Assembly (NCBI RefSeq): GCF_028736235.1 | Contig: NZ_CP117884.1 | Coordinates: 1,674,001 to 1,738,000 of the forward strand | From: Lacticaseibacillus pabuli | Lineage (GTDB): Bacteria > Bacillota > Bacilli > Lactobacillales > Lactobacillaceae | DNA: 64,000 nucleotides | Reading direction: 5' to 3' | Part shown: positions 1-8,191 of the stretch, piece after piece | Position numbering within the stretch: position 1 is the stretch's first letter | Layout of the letters: every line of letters begins with the position of its first letter | Translations under genes and position numbers: made by a program | The notes under the pieces: model-generated | What the model was told of the DNA's origin: nothing | What the model saw: only the letters and a program-made list of their open reading frames with translations | Databases searched by the model: none

Positions 1-2
1 TT

Positions 3-734
3 ATGGCCGACGCAGCGCACGAAATGCGAACGCCACTCACGACCATCAACGGCCTGCTCGAGGGTTTGGCCTACGACGCCATCCCCGAGGACATGCGTGC
101 CAAGAGTATCGAACTGATGCGCAATGAAACGGGGCGCCTCATCCGCTTGGTCAATGAAAACCTGGACTACGAAAAGATTCGGAGCAACCAAATCATCTTG
201 CACCGGACGACCTTTAACGGCAGTGAGGACTTACACAATATCGTCAGCCAGCTAACGCAAAAATCGACCGATGCTGGTGACGTGATTAAGCTCGACACCC
301 CGGATGACCTATCCGTCTACGCCGATCACGACCGCTTTGTGCAGGTCATCTTCAACATCGTGCAAAATGCCATCCAGTTCACGCAAAACGGCACCATCAC
401 AATTACGGCACGCCGCGGCTACCACCAATCCGAGTTCAGCGTCAGCGATACCGGGATTGGGATGACTGCTGACCAGGTCAAAAACATCTGGGAACGGTAC
501 TACAAAGCGGATCCCTCACGCAAGAACACAAAATATGGGGAATCGGGGCTCGGTATGGCGATTGTGCACCAGCTGATGCAGGTTCACGGCGGCAAGATCG
601 ACGTCGAGTCCAAGCAAGACGTGGGCACAACCTTCCGTCTCTCCTTCCCTGACGAAGACGCGGCGCCTAGTAAACAAGATGTCGCCAAGCGACAGGCGAA
701 ATCTGAATCTGACCACGCCAGCGACAAGGCATAG
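3..734 (+). CDS. Sensor histidine kinase, C-terminal part (cut by window edge)
   Basis: This is the cytoplasmic kinase core of a membrane two-component sensor. The H-box reads AHEMRTPLT, with the phospho-accepting His near visible residue 7. A HATPase_c domain follows: an N-box (NAIQFTQNG), a G1 box (SDTGIGM), a G2-like stretch (GESGLGMAIV) and a closing GTTFRLSFP strand. The Met at position 3 is not the true start, because a kinase needs upstream sensor and membrane segments that lie outside the window. The tail after residue 220 is charged and probably disordered. The partner response regulator is expected upstream and is not visible. The family is certain; the signal sensed cannot be told. 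Confidence 0.93.
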   Translation: MADAAHEMRTPLTTINGLLEGLAYDAIPEDMRAKSIELMRNETGRLIRLVNENLDYEKIRSNQIILHRTTFNGSEDLHNIVSQLTQKSTDAGDVIKLDTPDDLSVYADHDRFVQVIFNIVQNAIQFTQNGTITITARRGYHQSEFSVSDTGIGMTADQVKNIWERYYKADPSRKNTKYGESGLGMAIVHQLMQVHGGKIDVESKQDVGTTFRLSFPDEDAAPSKQDVAKRQAKSESDHASDKA

Positions 735-737
735 CGC

Positions 738-788
738 AAAGACCACCGACTCAGGAGGGTAATGACCTCGTGAGTCGGTGGTCTTTTT
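738..788. terminator. Bidirectional Rho-independent terminator
   Basis: A 16-bp perfect stem (AAAGACCACCGACTCA with its complement at 771-786) is followed by a T-run on the + strand. A-rich sequence on the left flank would serve the opposite direction. It sits between the convergent kinase gene and the membrane-protein gene. Confidence 0.9.
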
Positions 789-794
789 GCTGTG

Positions 795-1247
795 CTAAAC
801 GACGCTAACTTTTTTGGGGTCGATGTATTGCACCATGTACGTGCGTAAGTCGCCTGGTTGCTGCTTAAACCGCAACCGGCTGACCCTAATGGAACCCACG
901 AAGGCTTCTAGCTGGGTGACATCCTTGTCGCGGTGTAATTCGATTTTCGTGACCGCACCCCAGATGCGGGTTGAGCCGAGCCCGGCGATAATGGCCCATT
1001 CGGACAAGCCTTGACGCCAGAAAACGAAGATTAACATCATCCCCGCAATGAAGCAACCGATCACCCGTGCCTGCGTGGTGTGCGCAAACATCAATGTCAT
1101 CAGGCCGATGAGCAGGGCGACGGCCAGGTAAAAACCGCGGCGCCAGCGACTACCAATTGCTGGCATCTTAACCGAGACGCCGGCTACCACGGTCACAACG
1201 GCCGCCACAACCCAAACCAAAACGTACAACCAATCAATTATTGTCAT
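795..1247 (-). CDS. Small membrane protein of unknown function
   Basis: This 150-residue protein has three hydrophobic helices in its first half (about residues 4-24, 38-57 and 60-78). A soluble C-terminal half of about 60 residues follows, which looks like a small beta-rich domain (WGAVTKIEL, LEAFVGSIRVSRLRF). I do not recognise the family with confidence; a DUF5673-like fold is only a guess. The start codon lies inside the 3' end of ackA (14-bp overlap), so the two are translationally coupled and this is the last gene of that unit. The bidirectional terminator follows at once. The overlap and the clean helix pattern make a real gene likely. Confidence 0.75.
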   Translation of the reverse strand: MTIIDWLYVLVWVVAAVVTVVAGVSVKMPAIGSRWRRGFYLAVALLIGLMTLMFAHTTQARVIGCFIAGMMLIFVFWRQGLSEWAIIAGLGSTRIWGAVTKIELHRDKDVTQLEAFVGSIRVSRLRFKQQPGDLRTYMVQYIDPKKVSVV

Positions 1248-2433
1248 GACTTATCTCGTAAACGTCACGGGCAATCATCAGCTCTTCATTAGTTGGCACC
1301 ATCATGACACGCATGCTGGAACCGGCACCAGTGATATCTGACTCACCCTTCGCCGCTTCATTTTTTGTTTCATCAAGCTTCACGCCAAAGACCTGCAACT
1401 TGTTAATGACACGGGTCCGCATCAAAGCTTCGGCCTCACCCATGCCGGCCGTGAAGACCAGCGCATCAGCGCCACCCATCTCGGCAATATAGCCAGCAAC
1501 ATATTTGATAATCCGGTTCACAAAGATGTCGATTGCCAGCTGAGATTCAGGACGGCTGTCACGTGTGGCTTCCAAATCACGCATGTCAGAGGACAGGCCG
1601 GAAAGCCCGAGCAATCCAGATTCCGTGTTCAAAATCTTGATAACGTCATCCGGATCCTGTAGGCCGAGCTTCTTCATGAGCATCATGACCAGCGAGGGGT
1701 CAATGTCCCCGCTGCGCGTCCCCATGGTAACCCCGGCAACCGGAGTGTAACCCATCGAGGTATCAAAGCTCTTGCCGTCCTTAACTGCCGTAATGGACAC
1801 CCCATTGCCCAGGTGCATTACAACCAGGCGCAAGTCCTTCAGCGGCTTATTCATCATCTGAGCGGTCTGTGTGGCCACATAGCGGACACTGGTACCATGT
1901 GCCCCATACTTACGGAGACCGTAATCGCGGTAATACTTCGTTGGAATACTGTACAGATAGTTCATCGGCTGCAGAGACGTGTGGAACGAGGTATCAAAGA
2001 CCGCAACTTCTGGCACACCTGGCAATACGTGCATAAAGGATGCGATGCCACGCGCCTCAACGGGGTTATGCAATGGTGCTAACTCGCCCAGCTTCTTAAT
2101 CTGCCGCAGTTTCTCCGCGTCAACCAGCGTCGACTTATCAAAAATCTCACCACCGGCAACGACACGGTGACCCACCCCGTTAATCTGGGACAAGTCGTCA
2201 ATGATTTTCAGCTCAATCAGCTTATCTAAAATCAGGTGCACCGCATCATCGGCACTTTCGATTTCGGTCTGCAACTCGTACTTTGCGCCGTTGTTATACT
2301 TGATGACAAGTTTCGAGCTCGGCTGACCCAGACGATCAACCATCCCTCCTGCCACAAGTGTCTCTGCAGGCATCAGGAAAAGCTTCCATTTTAAAGATGA
2401 ACTACCAGTATTGATTGCAAGAACATTGGCCAC
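1234..2433 (-). CDS. ackA: Acetate kinase
   Basis: The enzyme interconverts acetyl phosphate + ADP and acetate + ATP in the cytosol, the energy-yielding end of acetate fermentation. Full length at 399 residues. The N-terminal phosphate-binding signature is NTGSSSLKWKLF. HLGNGVSI and the GTRSGDIDP segment of the ASKHA fold are present, and FTAGMGE lies near the C-terminus. The start is GTG, with AAAGGAGAA upstream. ytxK lies 14 bp upstream in the same direction, the usual Bacillus/Lactobacillus order (comG - ytxK - ackA). The unit continues into the overlapping small membrane-protein gene. Confidence 0.97.
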   Translation of the reverse strand: MANVLAINTGSSSLKWKLFLMPAETLVAGGMVDRLGQPSSKLVIKYNNGAKYELQTEIESADDAVHLILDKLIELKIIDDLSQINGVGHRVVAGGEIFDKSTLVDAEKLRQIKKLGELAPLHNPVEARGIASFMHVLPGVPEVAVFDTSFHTSLQPMNYLYSIPTKYYRDYGLRKYGAHGTSVRYVATQTAQMMNKPLKDLRLVVMHLGNGVSITAVKDGKSFDTSMGYTPVAGVTMGTRSGDIDPSLVMMLMKKLGLQDPDDVIKILNTESGLLGLSGLSSDMRDLEATRDSRPESQLAIDIFVNRIIKYVAGYIAEMGGADALVFTAGMGEAEALMRTRVINKLQVFGVKLDETKNEAAKGESDITGAGSSMRVMMVPTNEELMIARDVYEISHDNN

Positions 2434-2447
2434 GATTGTTTCTCCTT

Positions 2448-3461
2448 TTAGTCTTCTAGATTCTGCCGGTGCCAGTTGCGCACATCGACGACGAACTTTT
2501 GAAATGCAGCATGGTCATTAATATCAGGGAACTGACCCAAGAGAACTTGGGTCGCTTGCTTCGCATCCGCGCCGGGCTTTTGCAAAACCAGTAGCGATTT
2601 TGCGGCGTCCGGGGTGCTAAAGAATGATTCCGGCATACCCAGCAGTCCCTGGAAGTATGCATTCTGTGCAATCCACTCGGTAAGGCCCTTGGATTCGTCG
2701 GACTTAAACACAGCGCTAGGAACGAAGAACAGGCCGAGACCACCTGGTTTGAGCACCTTGAGCCCCTGTTCCATTAGCAAATGATGCGCATAGGAGTGAC
2801 CAGACTGCGCGGCCGTCGCGAAGTCCTTGGCGCGCTCGTCAATCGGATAGTACCCCACTGGCAAGTCAGAAACGACCGCGTTCACGTCGTTAAACGGAAG
2901 TGGGTCAATTGCATCCTGATGATACAAATCAACATCCGCACCAGTTAAACCAGCACTCATGCTAGCTAAGCCCAACATATTTTCATCATTGTCAACCGCA
3001 TAGGCGTGCACGTTGGCACCACCCTCTTGTTCTAGCTGGTTCTGCACCGCATAGAGCAAGTTACCACTACCGGCCGCAATGTCGGCGAGTTGATAAGGAT
3101 CCTCAAGCTTTGGCGTGATGGTCAAAATAATGAAACTGGCAAGCGTTGCCAGCGCATCCGGGGTGATTTGCTGATTGGGTTCCAACTTATCAAACTCAGC
3201 TGCAAACACCATTTCTAGCTGCAAGACCTGCCGAATCTCTTCCGGCTCAAACTTGTTCAAATCCATTTCGTCGATAATTGCCTGTAGCTTTTTAGCCGTG
3301 GCATCGTCAGGCAGTCCGTCCTCTTGCTGGACGTCGCGATCGTGAATGTCGTCGCCGACCTCGATCAGGGCATCAATCATCCCGGTGTGCAGGTTGCCTT
3401 GCAACAGTTCAGTTGCTTGTTTCATCTGCTCATACAAATGTTCCAGCTCTTCTTTGGCCAA
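2448..3461 (-). CDS. ytxK: YtxK-type class I SAM-dependent methyltransferase
   Basis: This 337-residue protein resembles the N6-adenine methylase fold. A helical N-terminal region of about 100 residues precedes a SAM-binding motif I (LADIAAGSGNLLYAV, near residue 127). A motif IV variant, VSDLPVGYYP, stands where DNA adenine methylases have NPPY or DPPY. The altered motif agrees with YtxK proteins lying outside restriction systems; the methylated substrate is not established. The start is TTG with AAGGAGGC upstream. It sits between the comG operon and ackA, as in Bacillus subtilis, and may be transcribed with either. Confidence 0.88.
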   Translation of the reverse strand: MAKEELEHLYEQMKQATELLQGNLHTGMIDALIEVGDDIHDRDVQQEDGLPDDATAKKLQAIIDEMDLNKFEPEEIRQVLQLEMVFAAEFDKLEPNQQITPDALATLASFIILTITPKLEDPYQLADIAAGSGNLLYAVQNQLEQEGGANVHAYAVDNDENMLGLASMSAGLTGADVDLYHQDAIDPLPFNDVNAVVSDLPVGYYPIDERAKDFATAAQSGHSYAHHLLMEQGLKVLKPGGLGLFFVPSAVFKSDESKGLTEWIAQNAYFQGLLGMPESFFSTPDAAKSLLVLQKPGADAKQATQVLLGQFPDINDHAAFQKFVVDVRNWHRQNLED

Positions 3462-3515
3462 GATACTGCCTCCTTGTTTTCAATGAGTACAGTTTACTCA
3501 GAAAACCAATAAATT

Positions 3516-3800
3516 TCAAGAGCTTTTATTTTCATTAAGCTGGGACTTATGGTTATATTTTTCTTTTTCCGGCACCAAATCACCGTTTTGACGGGATTGG
3601 GCGTCTTCCTTAGTGTTCTGTATTGTCTTGGGCGACTGTACCATTCGCTGTTCCGTCTGGACTGTTTCCAGTTCATAATCATGCCGCCAGCGTGCAAACT
3701 GGGTCACAACCCCGATGCAAATGACACTGACCACAATGAGAAGCGCAAGTGCGGTGACCAGCGCACTACCACCTCTTTGCATCGCATTGTCATTGCGCAT
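3516..3800 (-). CDS. comGG: ComGG-like minor pseudopilin
   Basis: The frame is open further upstream, but the likely start is the ATG at 3800, which gives 94 residues and overlaps comGF by 11 bp. The N-terminus (MRNDNAMQRGGSALVTALALLIVVSVICIGVV) has the short basic leader and single hydrophobic helix of pilin-like proteins; quoted in full it is residues 1-32. Like other ComGG proteins it lacks a clear Glu5. The C-terminal third is charged and probably disordered. ComGG is a minor component of the competence pilus. The call rests mostly on position as last gene of the comG operon. Confidence 0.72.
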   Translation of the reverse strand: MRNDNAMQRGGSALVTALALLIVVSVICIGVVTQFARWRHDYELETVQTEQRMVQSPKTIQNTKEDAQSRQNGDLVPEKEKYNHKSQLNENKSS

Positions 3801-4329
3801 CGCGGCCCACCTCCTTACTTTCAGGAACCACTGATTCATCGTCAGCCGGCAACTGTTCCTTTTGTTGTCTAGTTTTTGTTGGCGCGTCCTTTTCTGCCGC
3901 CAATACCCCCGTAAACTGGGCGCCATTTTGTAATGTGATTTTGTACTGCACAACGCCTGGAACAATGACGTGCGCCTCAAAAGACTCAGCCTGACTTACT
4001 AGGGGCATGTAGCCGCCATTGGTCGTACTCATGCGCACAATCTTGCCATTTGCCTTTGAATAGTAATCATCCACGACATAGGTCTTGTCATTCGCCGCAA
4101 TCACGAGTGATTCCCCGCTGACCCCAATTTTGCCCCGGCTCGCCAGTTCGTCTAATTCCCGATTGGCGGCCAAGACCTCGACCAACTCGCCATCCTGTGG
4201 TTGCAAATGGTTGGCAGCGTTAACGATGGGCTGCCACAGCAACAAAATGGCCGCAAACACAGCCAGGGCCGCACAACATTCAATCATCGTGAACGCTGGT
4301 CGAGAAGCGCCACTTCTTGTCCGACGCAT
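3790..4329 (-). CDS. comGF: ComGF-like minor pseudopilin
   Basis: The start at 4329 is chosen because GGAGGTG lies 8 nt upstream; an earlier ATG at 4359 has no such site. The prepilin-like N-terminus has a basic leader, then PAFTMIECCAALAVFAAILLL, where the Glu matches the conserved Glu5 of type IV pilins. A beta-rich globular domain follows and the tail is charged. ComGF is a minor pilin of the competence pseudopilus, processed by ComC. It overlaps comGE upstream and comGG downstream, as is usual in this compressed operon. At 179 residues it is slightly longer than typical because of the polar C-terminal extension. Confidence 0.82.
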   Translation of the reverse strand: MRRTRSGASRPAFTMIECCAALAVFAAILLLWQPIVNAANHLQPQDGELVEVLAANRELDELASRGKIGVSGESLVIAANDKTYVVDDYYSKANGKIVRMSTTNGGYMPLVSQAESFEAHVIVPGVVQYKITLQNGAQFTGVLAAEKDAPTKTRQQKEQLPADDESVVPESKEVGRDAQ

Positions 4330-4609
4330 CACACCGCACCTCCACCCATGATCCCGCAATTCGGGCGTTAAAATGCTGTCTACCCAAAATCACCTCACTA
4401 CGCGTTGCAGCATTGGCCCGATTCAAACGCACCATGTTCAGTCCCGCCTGCTTAGCCAACGCGTTCAGCCGCGCTGGCACAACCAGCTGCTGATGCGTGT
4501 GTTGCACCGCAGCAATACTTAAGCAGACCATGCTCATCACCATAATCGCGGCAATATGCTCAATCATTAATCCCCCAGATCGACTCTTGTGACGATTAAT
4601 TTTCCCCAC
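4280..4609 (-). CDS. comGE: ComGE-like minor pseudopilin
   Basis: The product is 109 residues from a GTG at 4609. That start keeps a prepilin leader, KSRSGGLMIEHIAAIMV, with a Gly processing site and Glu in the right spacing. An ATG at 4567 (sequence TAATG, sharing a base with the comGD stop and preceded by GGGGGA) has the better ribosome site but would lose the leader. Which start is used cannot be settled here. Identification rests on the single N-terminal helix and on its place between comGD and comGF. The role would be a minor pilin of the DNA-uptake machinery. Confidence 0.72.
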   Translation of the reverse strand: MGKINRHKSRSGGLMIEHIAAIMVMSMVCLSIAAVQHTHQQLVVPARLNALAKQAGLNMVRLNRANAATRSEVILGRQHFNARIAGSWVEVRCDASDKKWRFSTSVHDD

Positions 4610-5001
4610 CCCATTTCAAATGCCAGGCGATACTCATATCCCAAACGTGAATGCACGTAGATGACCCGCGGCGTGGCAAATTGTTTACCGGGGTTCTGTG
4701 CGAGTCGCGAAGTCGACAGCAATGATAGGCTTTTCGGCAAAGGCAAACGTTGCACAGGCGTCGTCCCACTGGTTAACAAAATCTCACGTGAACCCCCGTT
4801 AAAGTCGATGGCAATTGGTTGCGGCGTCACCTCCGCACGTGTTTGCAACGAACGCCACTCACTTTGCACGCGGCGAAAATAGGCCTGTTCATTGTGCCGC
4901 GTGACAAACCGGCTTCCCAAAAACAAGCCCACCGTCATCATCGCAGTCACAATTGCCAACGCGGCTAACACCTCAATCAACGTATAACCGCGCCGGCGCA
5001 T
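4567..5001 (-). CDS. comGD: ComGD-like minor pseudopilin
   Basis: This 144-residue type IV pilin-like protein begins with the textbook leader MRRRGYTLIEVLAALAIVTA: prepilin peptidase cleavage after Gly5, then a methylatable aromatic residue and Glu5 in the mature protein. The hydrophobic helix is followed by a GspH-like beta domain. The ATG at 5001 overlaps the last base of the comGC stop, implying translational coupling. It is a minor component of the competence pseudopilus needed for DNA transport across the wall. Confidence 0.87.
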   Translation of the reverse strand: MRRRGYTLIEVLAALAIVTAMMTVGLFLGSRFVTRHNEQAYFRRVQSEWRSLQTRAEVTPQPIAIDFNGGSREILLTSGTTPVQRLPLPKSLSLLSTSRLAQNPGKQFATPRVIYVHSRLGYEYRLAFEMGWGKLIVTRVDLGD

Positions 5002-5336
5002 CAGCGTTTACTTGCCGATAAATGCGGCAAGCCGGCCTTGGTGCCAATCTTGACGTGCGCCTTGTTCAACGCCTCGAGTTGTTGGGCACTGATGTACCCC
5101 GCACTTGCCAGCCCCTTCAAACTCCGTAGTCCAGCCAACTCCGACTTTTCAAGATCAACTGCCTGGACCTCAATTTGCGAATTCACCGTGCTGATCATTA
5201 GCTCTGTGTCCTTTTGATGGGCCTGCTCCACTTGCCCCTTAACCGTCAAAATTAATGCCAGTGTCAGCACGACGATAATCGCCAGCGCCGCTAGCACCTC
5301 AATCAAGGTAAATCCCATCCGCTTCTTATCGCTCAC
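5001..5336 (-). CDS. comGC: Major competence pseudopilin ComGC
   Basis: ComGC is the main subunit of the transformation pilus. The N-terminus from the GTG at 5336 reads MSDKKRMGFTLIEVLAALAI, the class III prepilin signal cut by ComC between Gly and Phe. GGGGGT lies 7 nt upstream of this GTG, and the comGB stop ends just before it; an upstream in-frame TTG at 5351 is less likely. The mature protein is about 100 residues, normal for ComGC, with one amphipathic helix and a short polar C-terminal domain. I see no Cys pair, so it is probably a cysteine-free ComGC. Confidence 0.92.
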   Translation of the reverse strand: MSDKKRMGFTLIEVLAALAIIVVLTLALILTVKGQVEQAHQKDTELMISTVNSQIEVQAVDLEKSELAGLRSLKGLASAGYISAQQLEALNKAHVKIGTKAGLPHLSASKR

Positions 5337-5337
5337 T

Positions 5338-6300
5338 TTAACTACCCCCAATCACCGAATACAGCGGCAATAACAGCCGCGCGTACATGACGACAATTTG
5401 AACCCCCAGCACTAGAAACAAAATTGGTTGCACAAAGCCCAGCAACTGATTCATCTGGGCCTGCAGTTCACCGAACATCCCCTTGGCGTAAGCCGCCACG
5501 GACCGACTAAATAGTTCTGGTTCCTGACCCATTTCGACCAACTGCACAAATCCTTGTGGCACCAGGGCATTGTGCAGCGCGGCTGGTAGTGGCTCGCCTT
5601 GCGCAACGGCCACAGTGACCCGGTCGCCGAGTTCTGCTAACGGACCCGTGCCCCGTTCAGATAAATAGTCACAATAATCCGCCAGGTCGCGGCCGACCCC
5701 GAGAAAGCTCGCCGCCCCAATCGCAAATTCATACTGGTAGTAGCGCGCGAGCATCCCGCCAACAATTGGCACGTGGCGGAGCAAACGGTAGCGGGCGCTC
5801 TCATCTAGCCCCTTCATAATCAGCACCACCCCGCCACTAACCAGCAAAACAAATACAATCAACAATATCTGCGGCACCATCGCGCCCGCCGGTTTCGCCG
5901 TCATTTGCGGGAGGACCCAGTACACGATGCCCGCTTGCAGGATAGTGAGTAAGCCAAACAGCGTAAGCGGATATGCCAGCAGCTGTCCGACCTTGCCGCG
6001 AGACTCTTGCAACAAGGTCAGGTAATCGGAGAGTTCGCGTAAGGTTTGATCCAAGTTGCCATGTTGACCCGATAGCCCTAGCTGTGTGCACACGACCGGT
6101 GAAAAGCCGCCAGCCGCAAAGGCATCCGTGACCGACGCCCCTGCCGCCATTTTATCGGCCGTGGCCGCGAGTTGCGTTTGCCAGCGCGGCATCTGTACCT
6201 GCAAAAACGCCATTCCCTGCGCGAGCGTGAAACCAGCCCCCAGCAGAAAACTCAGCGTCGAACAGCACTTAGCCTGCGCCTTCATTGATATTTTGTGCAT
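5338..6300 (-). CDS. comGB: ComGB, inner-membrane platform protein
   Basis: This 320-residue protein belongs to the GspF/PilC family. It carries two T2SSF domains, the first at about residues 20-130 and the second around 200-310. Three long hydrophobic helices follow the pattern after residues 100 (LLAYPLTLFGLLTIL), 140 (ILLIVFVLLVSGGVVLIM) and 290 (FVQPILFLVLGVQIVVM). It anchors the pilus assembly motor ComGA in the membrane. The ATG at 6300 has AGGAGG 8 nt upstream and overlaps the end of comGA by 32 bp. Confidence 0.92.
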   Translation of the reverse strand: MHKISMKAQAKCCSTLSFLLGAGFTLAQGMAFLQVQMPRWQTQLAATADKMAAGASVTDAFAAGGFSPVVCTQLGLSGQHGNLDQTLRELSDYLTLLQESRGKVGQLLAYPLTLFGLLTILQAGIVYWVLPQMTAKPAGAMVPQILLIVFVLLVSGGVVLIMKGLDESARYRLLRHVPIVGGMLARYYQYEFAIGAASFLGVGRDLADYCDYLSERGTGPLAELGDRVTVAVAQGEPLPAALHNALVPQGFVQLVEMGQEPELFSRSVAAYAKGMFGELQAQMNQLLGFVQPILFLVLGVQIVVMYARLLLPLYSVIGGS

Positions 6301-7207
6301 GCAATCGCGCCTCCTGTTCTGCCAAATTCGCGGTCACCTGCGTCCCCTTGCCCCGCCGCCACCGCCAGATTTCAACTAGCGGCACAATGTCATCCATGGC
6401 CGTCAGCCGCACCTGTGCAGATGCCTTCAACGCACCCGCAATCAGCTTTGGCGGCACCCCCAGCGCCTCCAACCGTAATGGAACGTCATCCGCCCTGTCG
6501 GTGTGCACCGTCGTGAGCACAATGTGCCCGGCTAGTGCAGCTTCGCAGGCGGCAGTGCCCGTTTCCTGATCCCGGAGTTCACCGATAATGACCACGTCAG
6601 GTCGATGCCGTAGTGCTGCCTTAAGCAAGCTCGCATAGGTCATCCCCGCCGCGTTATTCACCTGCAACTGCAAAAAATTCGGTTCATCGACTTCCACGGG
6701 GTCCTCAATTGTCATCACCACCCGTTGTGTCGCCAGGCGTTGGGCCAACTGGTATAGCAATGTGGTTTTACCCGCCCCCGTTGGCCCGCATACTGTCAGC
6801 AGCCCGCGCTGCGTTGCCAGTTGTTCCAACCACTGCATGTTAGCCTCACCCGTTGGTAACACGGGCGGCACGGCCGCAATTAACCGAATCACCAGTGACT
6901 CACGATCCTGATAATCTCCCGCACTGCTCAGGCGCAGGTAGCACTTGGACTGACCATGGTAGGTGGCGCCTTGTTGCACCCGACGATGTTCGGACAGGTT
7001 CATCCCCGCGCGGTATTTCAACAAATTAATCCACGTGCTCGCTTGTGCAAGTGGCACGCGTTCCTGCGCCACTTCGATACGCGTGGGATAGCGCACCTGC
7101 AACTTGTAGAATCGCCCGACAGGAAACAGATAGATATCACTCGCGTTTGCCGCGTGCGCGGCTGTTAAGATGGCATCAATATCGATGACCCTCACCTCCT
7201 CACCCAT
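6269..7207 (-). CDS. comGA: ComGA, competence pilus assembly ATPase
   Basis: This traffic ATPase of the GspE/PilB family powers pseudopilus assembly. It has a Walker A motif (GPTGAGKTT), an Asp box (MTIEDPVE), a Walker B region (RPDVVIIGELRD) and a His box (AGHIVLTTVHTD). It is the first gene of the seven-gene comG operon. The start is uncertain. The ATG at 7207 is the nearest canonical codon, but a strong GGAGGTGA lies just inside the frame and is followed by no in-frame ATG, GTG or TTG. Family alignment suggests translation should begin close to VIDIDAIL. A start at 7240 would fall inside the yebC terminator and is rejected. Confidence 0.9.
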   Translation of the reverse strand: MGEEVRVIDIDAILTAAHAANASDIYLFPVGRFYKLQVRYPTRIEVAQERVPLAQASTWINLLKYRAGMNLSEHRRVQQGATYHGQSKCYLRLSSAGDYQDRESLVIRLIAAVPPVLPTGEANMQWLEQLATQRGLLTVCGPTGAGKTTLLYQLAQRLATQRVVMTIEDPVEVDEPNFLQLQVNNAAGMTYASLLKAALRHRPDVVIIGELRDQETGTAACEAALAGHIVLTTVHTDRADDVPLRLEALGVPPKLIAGALKASAQVRLTAMDDIVPLVEIWRWRRGKGTQVTANLAEQEARLHAQNINEGAG

Positions 7208-7223
7208 ATATTTCGAAGAACGC

Positions 7224-7266
7224 AAAAAATCCCCCCGCACAATATTGCGCGGAGGGATGATTTTTT
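7224..7266 (-). terminator. Rho-independent terminator after yebC
   Basis: A GC-rich stem (ATCCCTCCGC pairing with GCGGGGGGAT on the minus strand, with a G-T pair) is followed by six T residues on that strand. It separates yebC from the comG promoter region. Confidence 0.85.
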
Positions 7267-7271
7267 AAAAT

Positions 7272-8018
7272 TTACTTGGCGTCGTCTTTTTCATCAGCCC
7301 ATTCGGCACTGGTGTAAACATCGGTAACGTCATCGTTAGCATCGAGAGCGTCCAACAGGTTCTGGAAGGATTCTTCCTTATCCTCTGGCACTTCGATTTT
7401 GTTCTGAGGAATCATTGCTAAGTCAGCTGAGCTGAAGGTAAAGCCTTGGTCCTTCAACGCATCACGAACGGCGGTGAATTCCTTAGGATCTGTCAGAATC
7501 GTGAACTCTTCGTCCGTCACCTGCAAATCTTCGGCACCAGCGTCCAGTGCTGCTTCCAGCATGTCATCTTCAGTGGTATCAAGATCTTCACGGTCGATTA
7601 CAATCTTACCCTTGCGGTCGAACATGAACGATACGGCGCCAGCGCCGGCCATGGTACCACCATGACGGGTGATGGCAACCTTGACGTCTGAACTGGTCCG
7701 GTTCTTGTTGTCAGTCATGGCTTCAACAAGAATCCCAATCCCGTTAGGACCGTAGCCTTCGTAGGTTACTTCGTCATAACTTGTCTTATCGCCGTTTTCA
7801 GCCTTCTTGATCGCACGGTTCACAACGTCCTTTGGCATGTTTGCCGCACGGGCCTTATCCATCATGAGCCGAAGACCAGGGTTACCGCTAGGATCAGGAC
7901 CACCTTGCTTTGCTGCCATGAAAAGCTCACGAGAAATCTTTTGGAAGATCTTCCCACGCTTAGCATCCTGCGCGTTCTTACGGCCTTGGATGTTGTGCCA
8001 CTTGGAATGTCCTGACAT
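7272..8018 (-). CDS. yebC: YebC/PmpR family protein
   Basis: This 248-residue protein has the family signature [22 protein letters not shown] at the N-terminus; residues 1-20 are diagnostic. The [12 protein letters not shown] and [20 protein letters not shown] segments also match. Members were first described as DNA-binding regulators, and several are now tied to translation of difficult peptide stretches, so the role is better left open. The protein is cytosolic. It is a single-gene unit: a TATAAT box at 8135-8140 on the minus strand lies about 110 nt upstream, and the terminator at 7224-7266 closes it. Confidence 0.95.
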   Translation of the reverse strand: MSGHSKWHNIQGRKNAQDAKRGKIFQKISRELFMAAKQGGPDPSGNPGLRLMMDKARAANMPKDVVNRAIKKAENGDKTSYDEVTYEGYGPNGIGILVEAMTDNKNRTSSDVKVAITRHGGTMAGAGAVSFMFDRKGKIVIDREDLDTTEDDMLEAALDAGAEDLQVTDEEFTILTDPKEFTAVRDALKDQGFTFSSADLAMIPQNKIEVPEDKEESFQNLLDALDANDDVTDVYTSAEWADEKDDAK

Positions 8019-8191
8019 GTTCGTCTAACCCCTTTCACGCCGCCCGCAATAGGAACGACGTTTACATAATTTTAATTTGGATTCATTGGTGTAGTTAAAA
8101 AAACAATGGCTACACCGCAAATACACCAGAAAAGATTATACCGTAAGAACGTCGCCATTGCCACTGTTTGACCGCTCTCCAGGACATCTTT

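Noticed and set aside
3494..3697. 67-codon frame overlapping the end of comGG
   Set aside because: It is out of frame with the pilin-like protein, lacks a ribosome site and gives a basic low-quality product.
8090..8120. Inverted repeat GGTGTAG/CTACACC with a T-run in its loop, upstream of yebC
   Set aside because: The T-run is in the loop rather than after the stem, so it is not a terminator; the stem is short and could be chance in the yebC leader.
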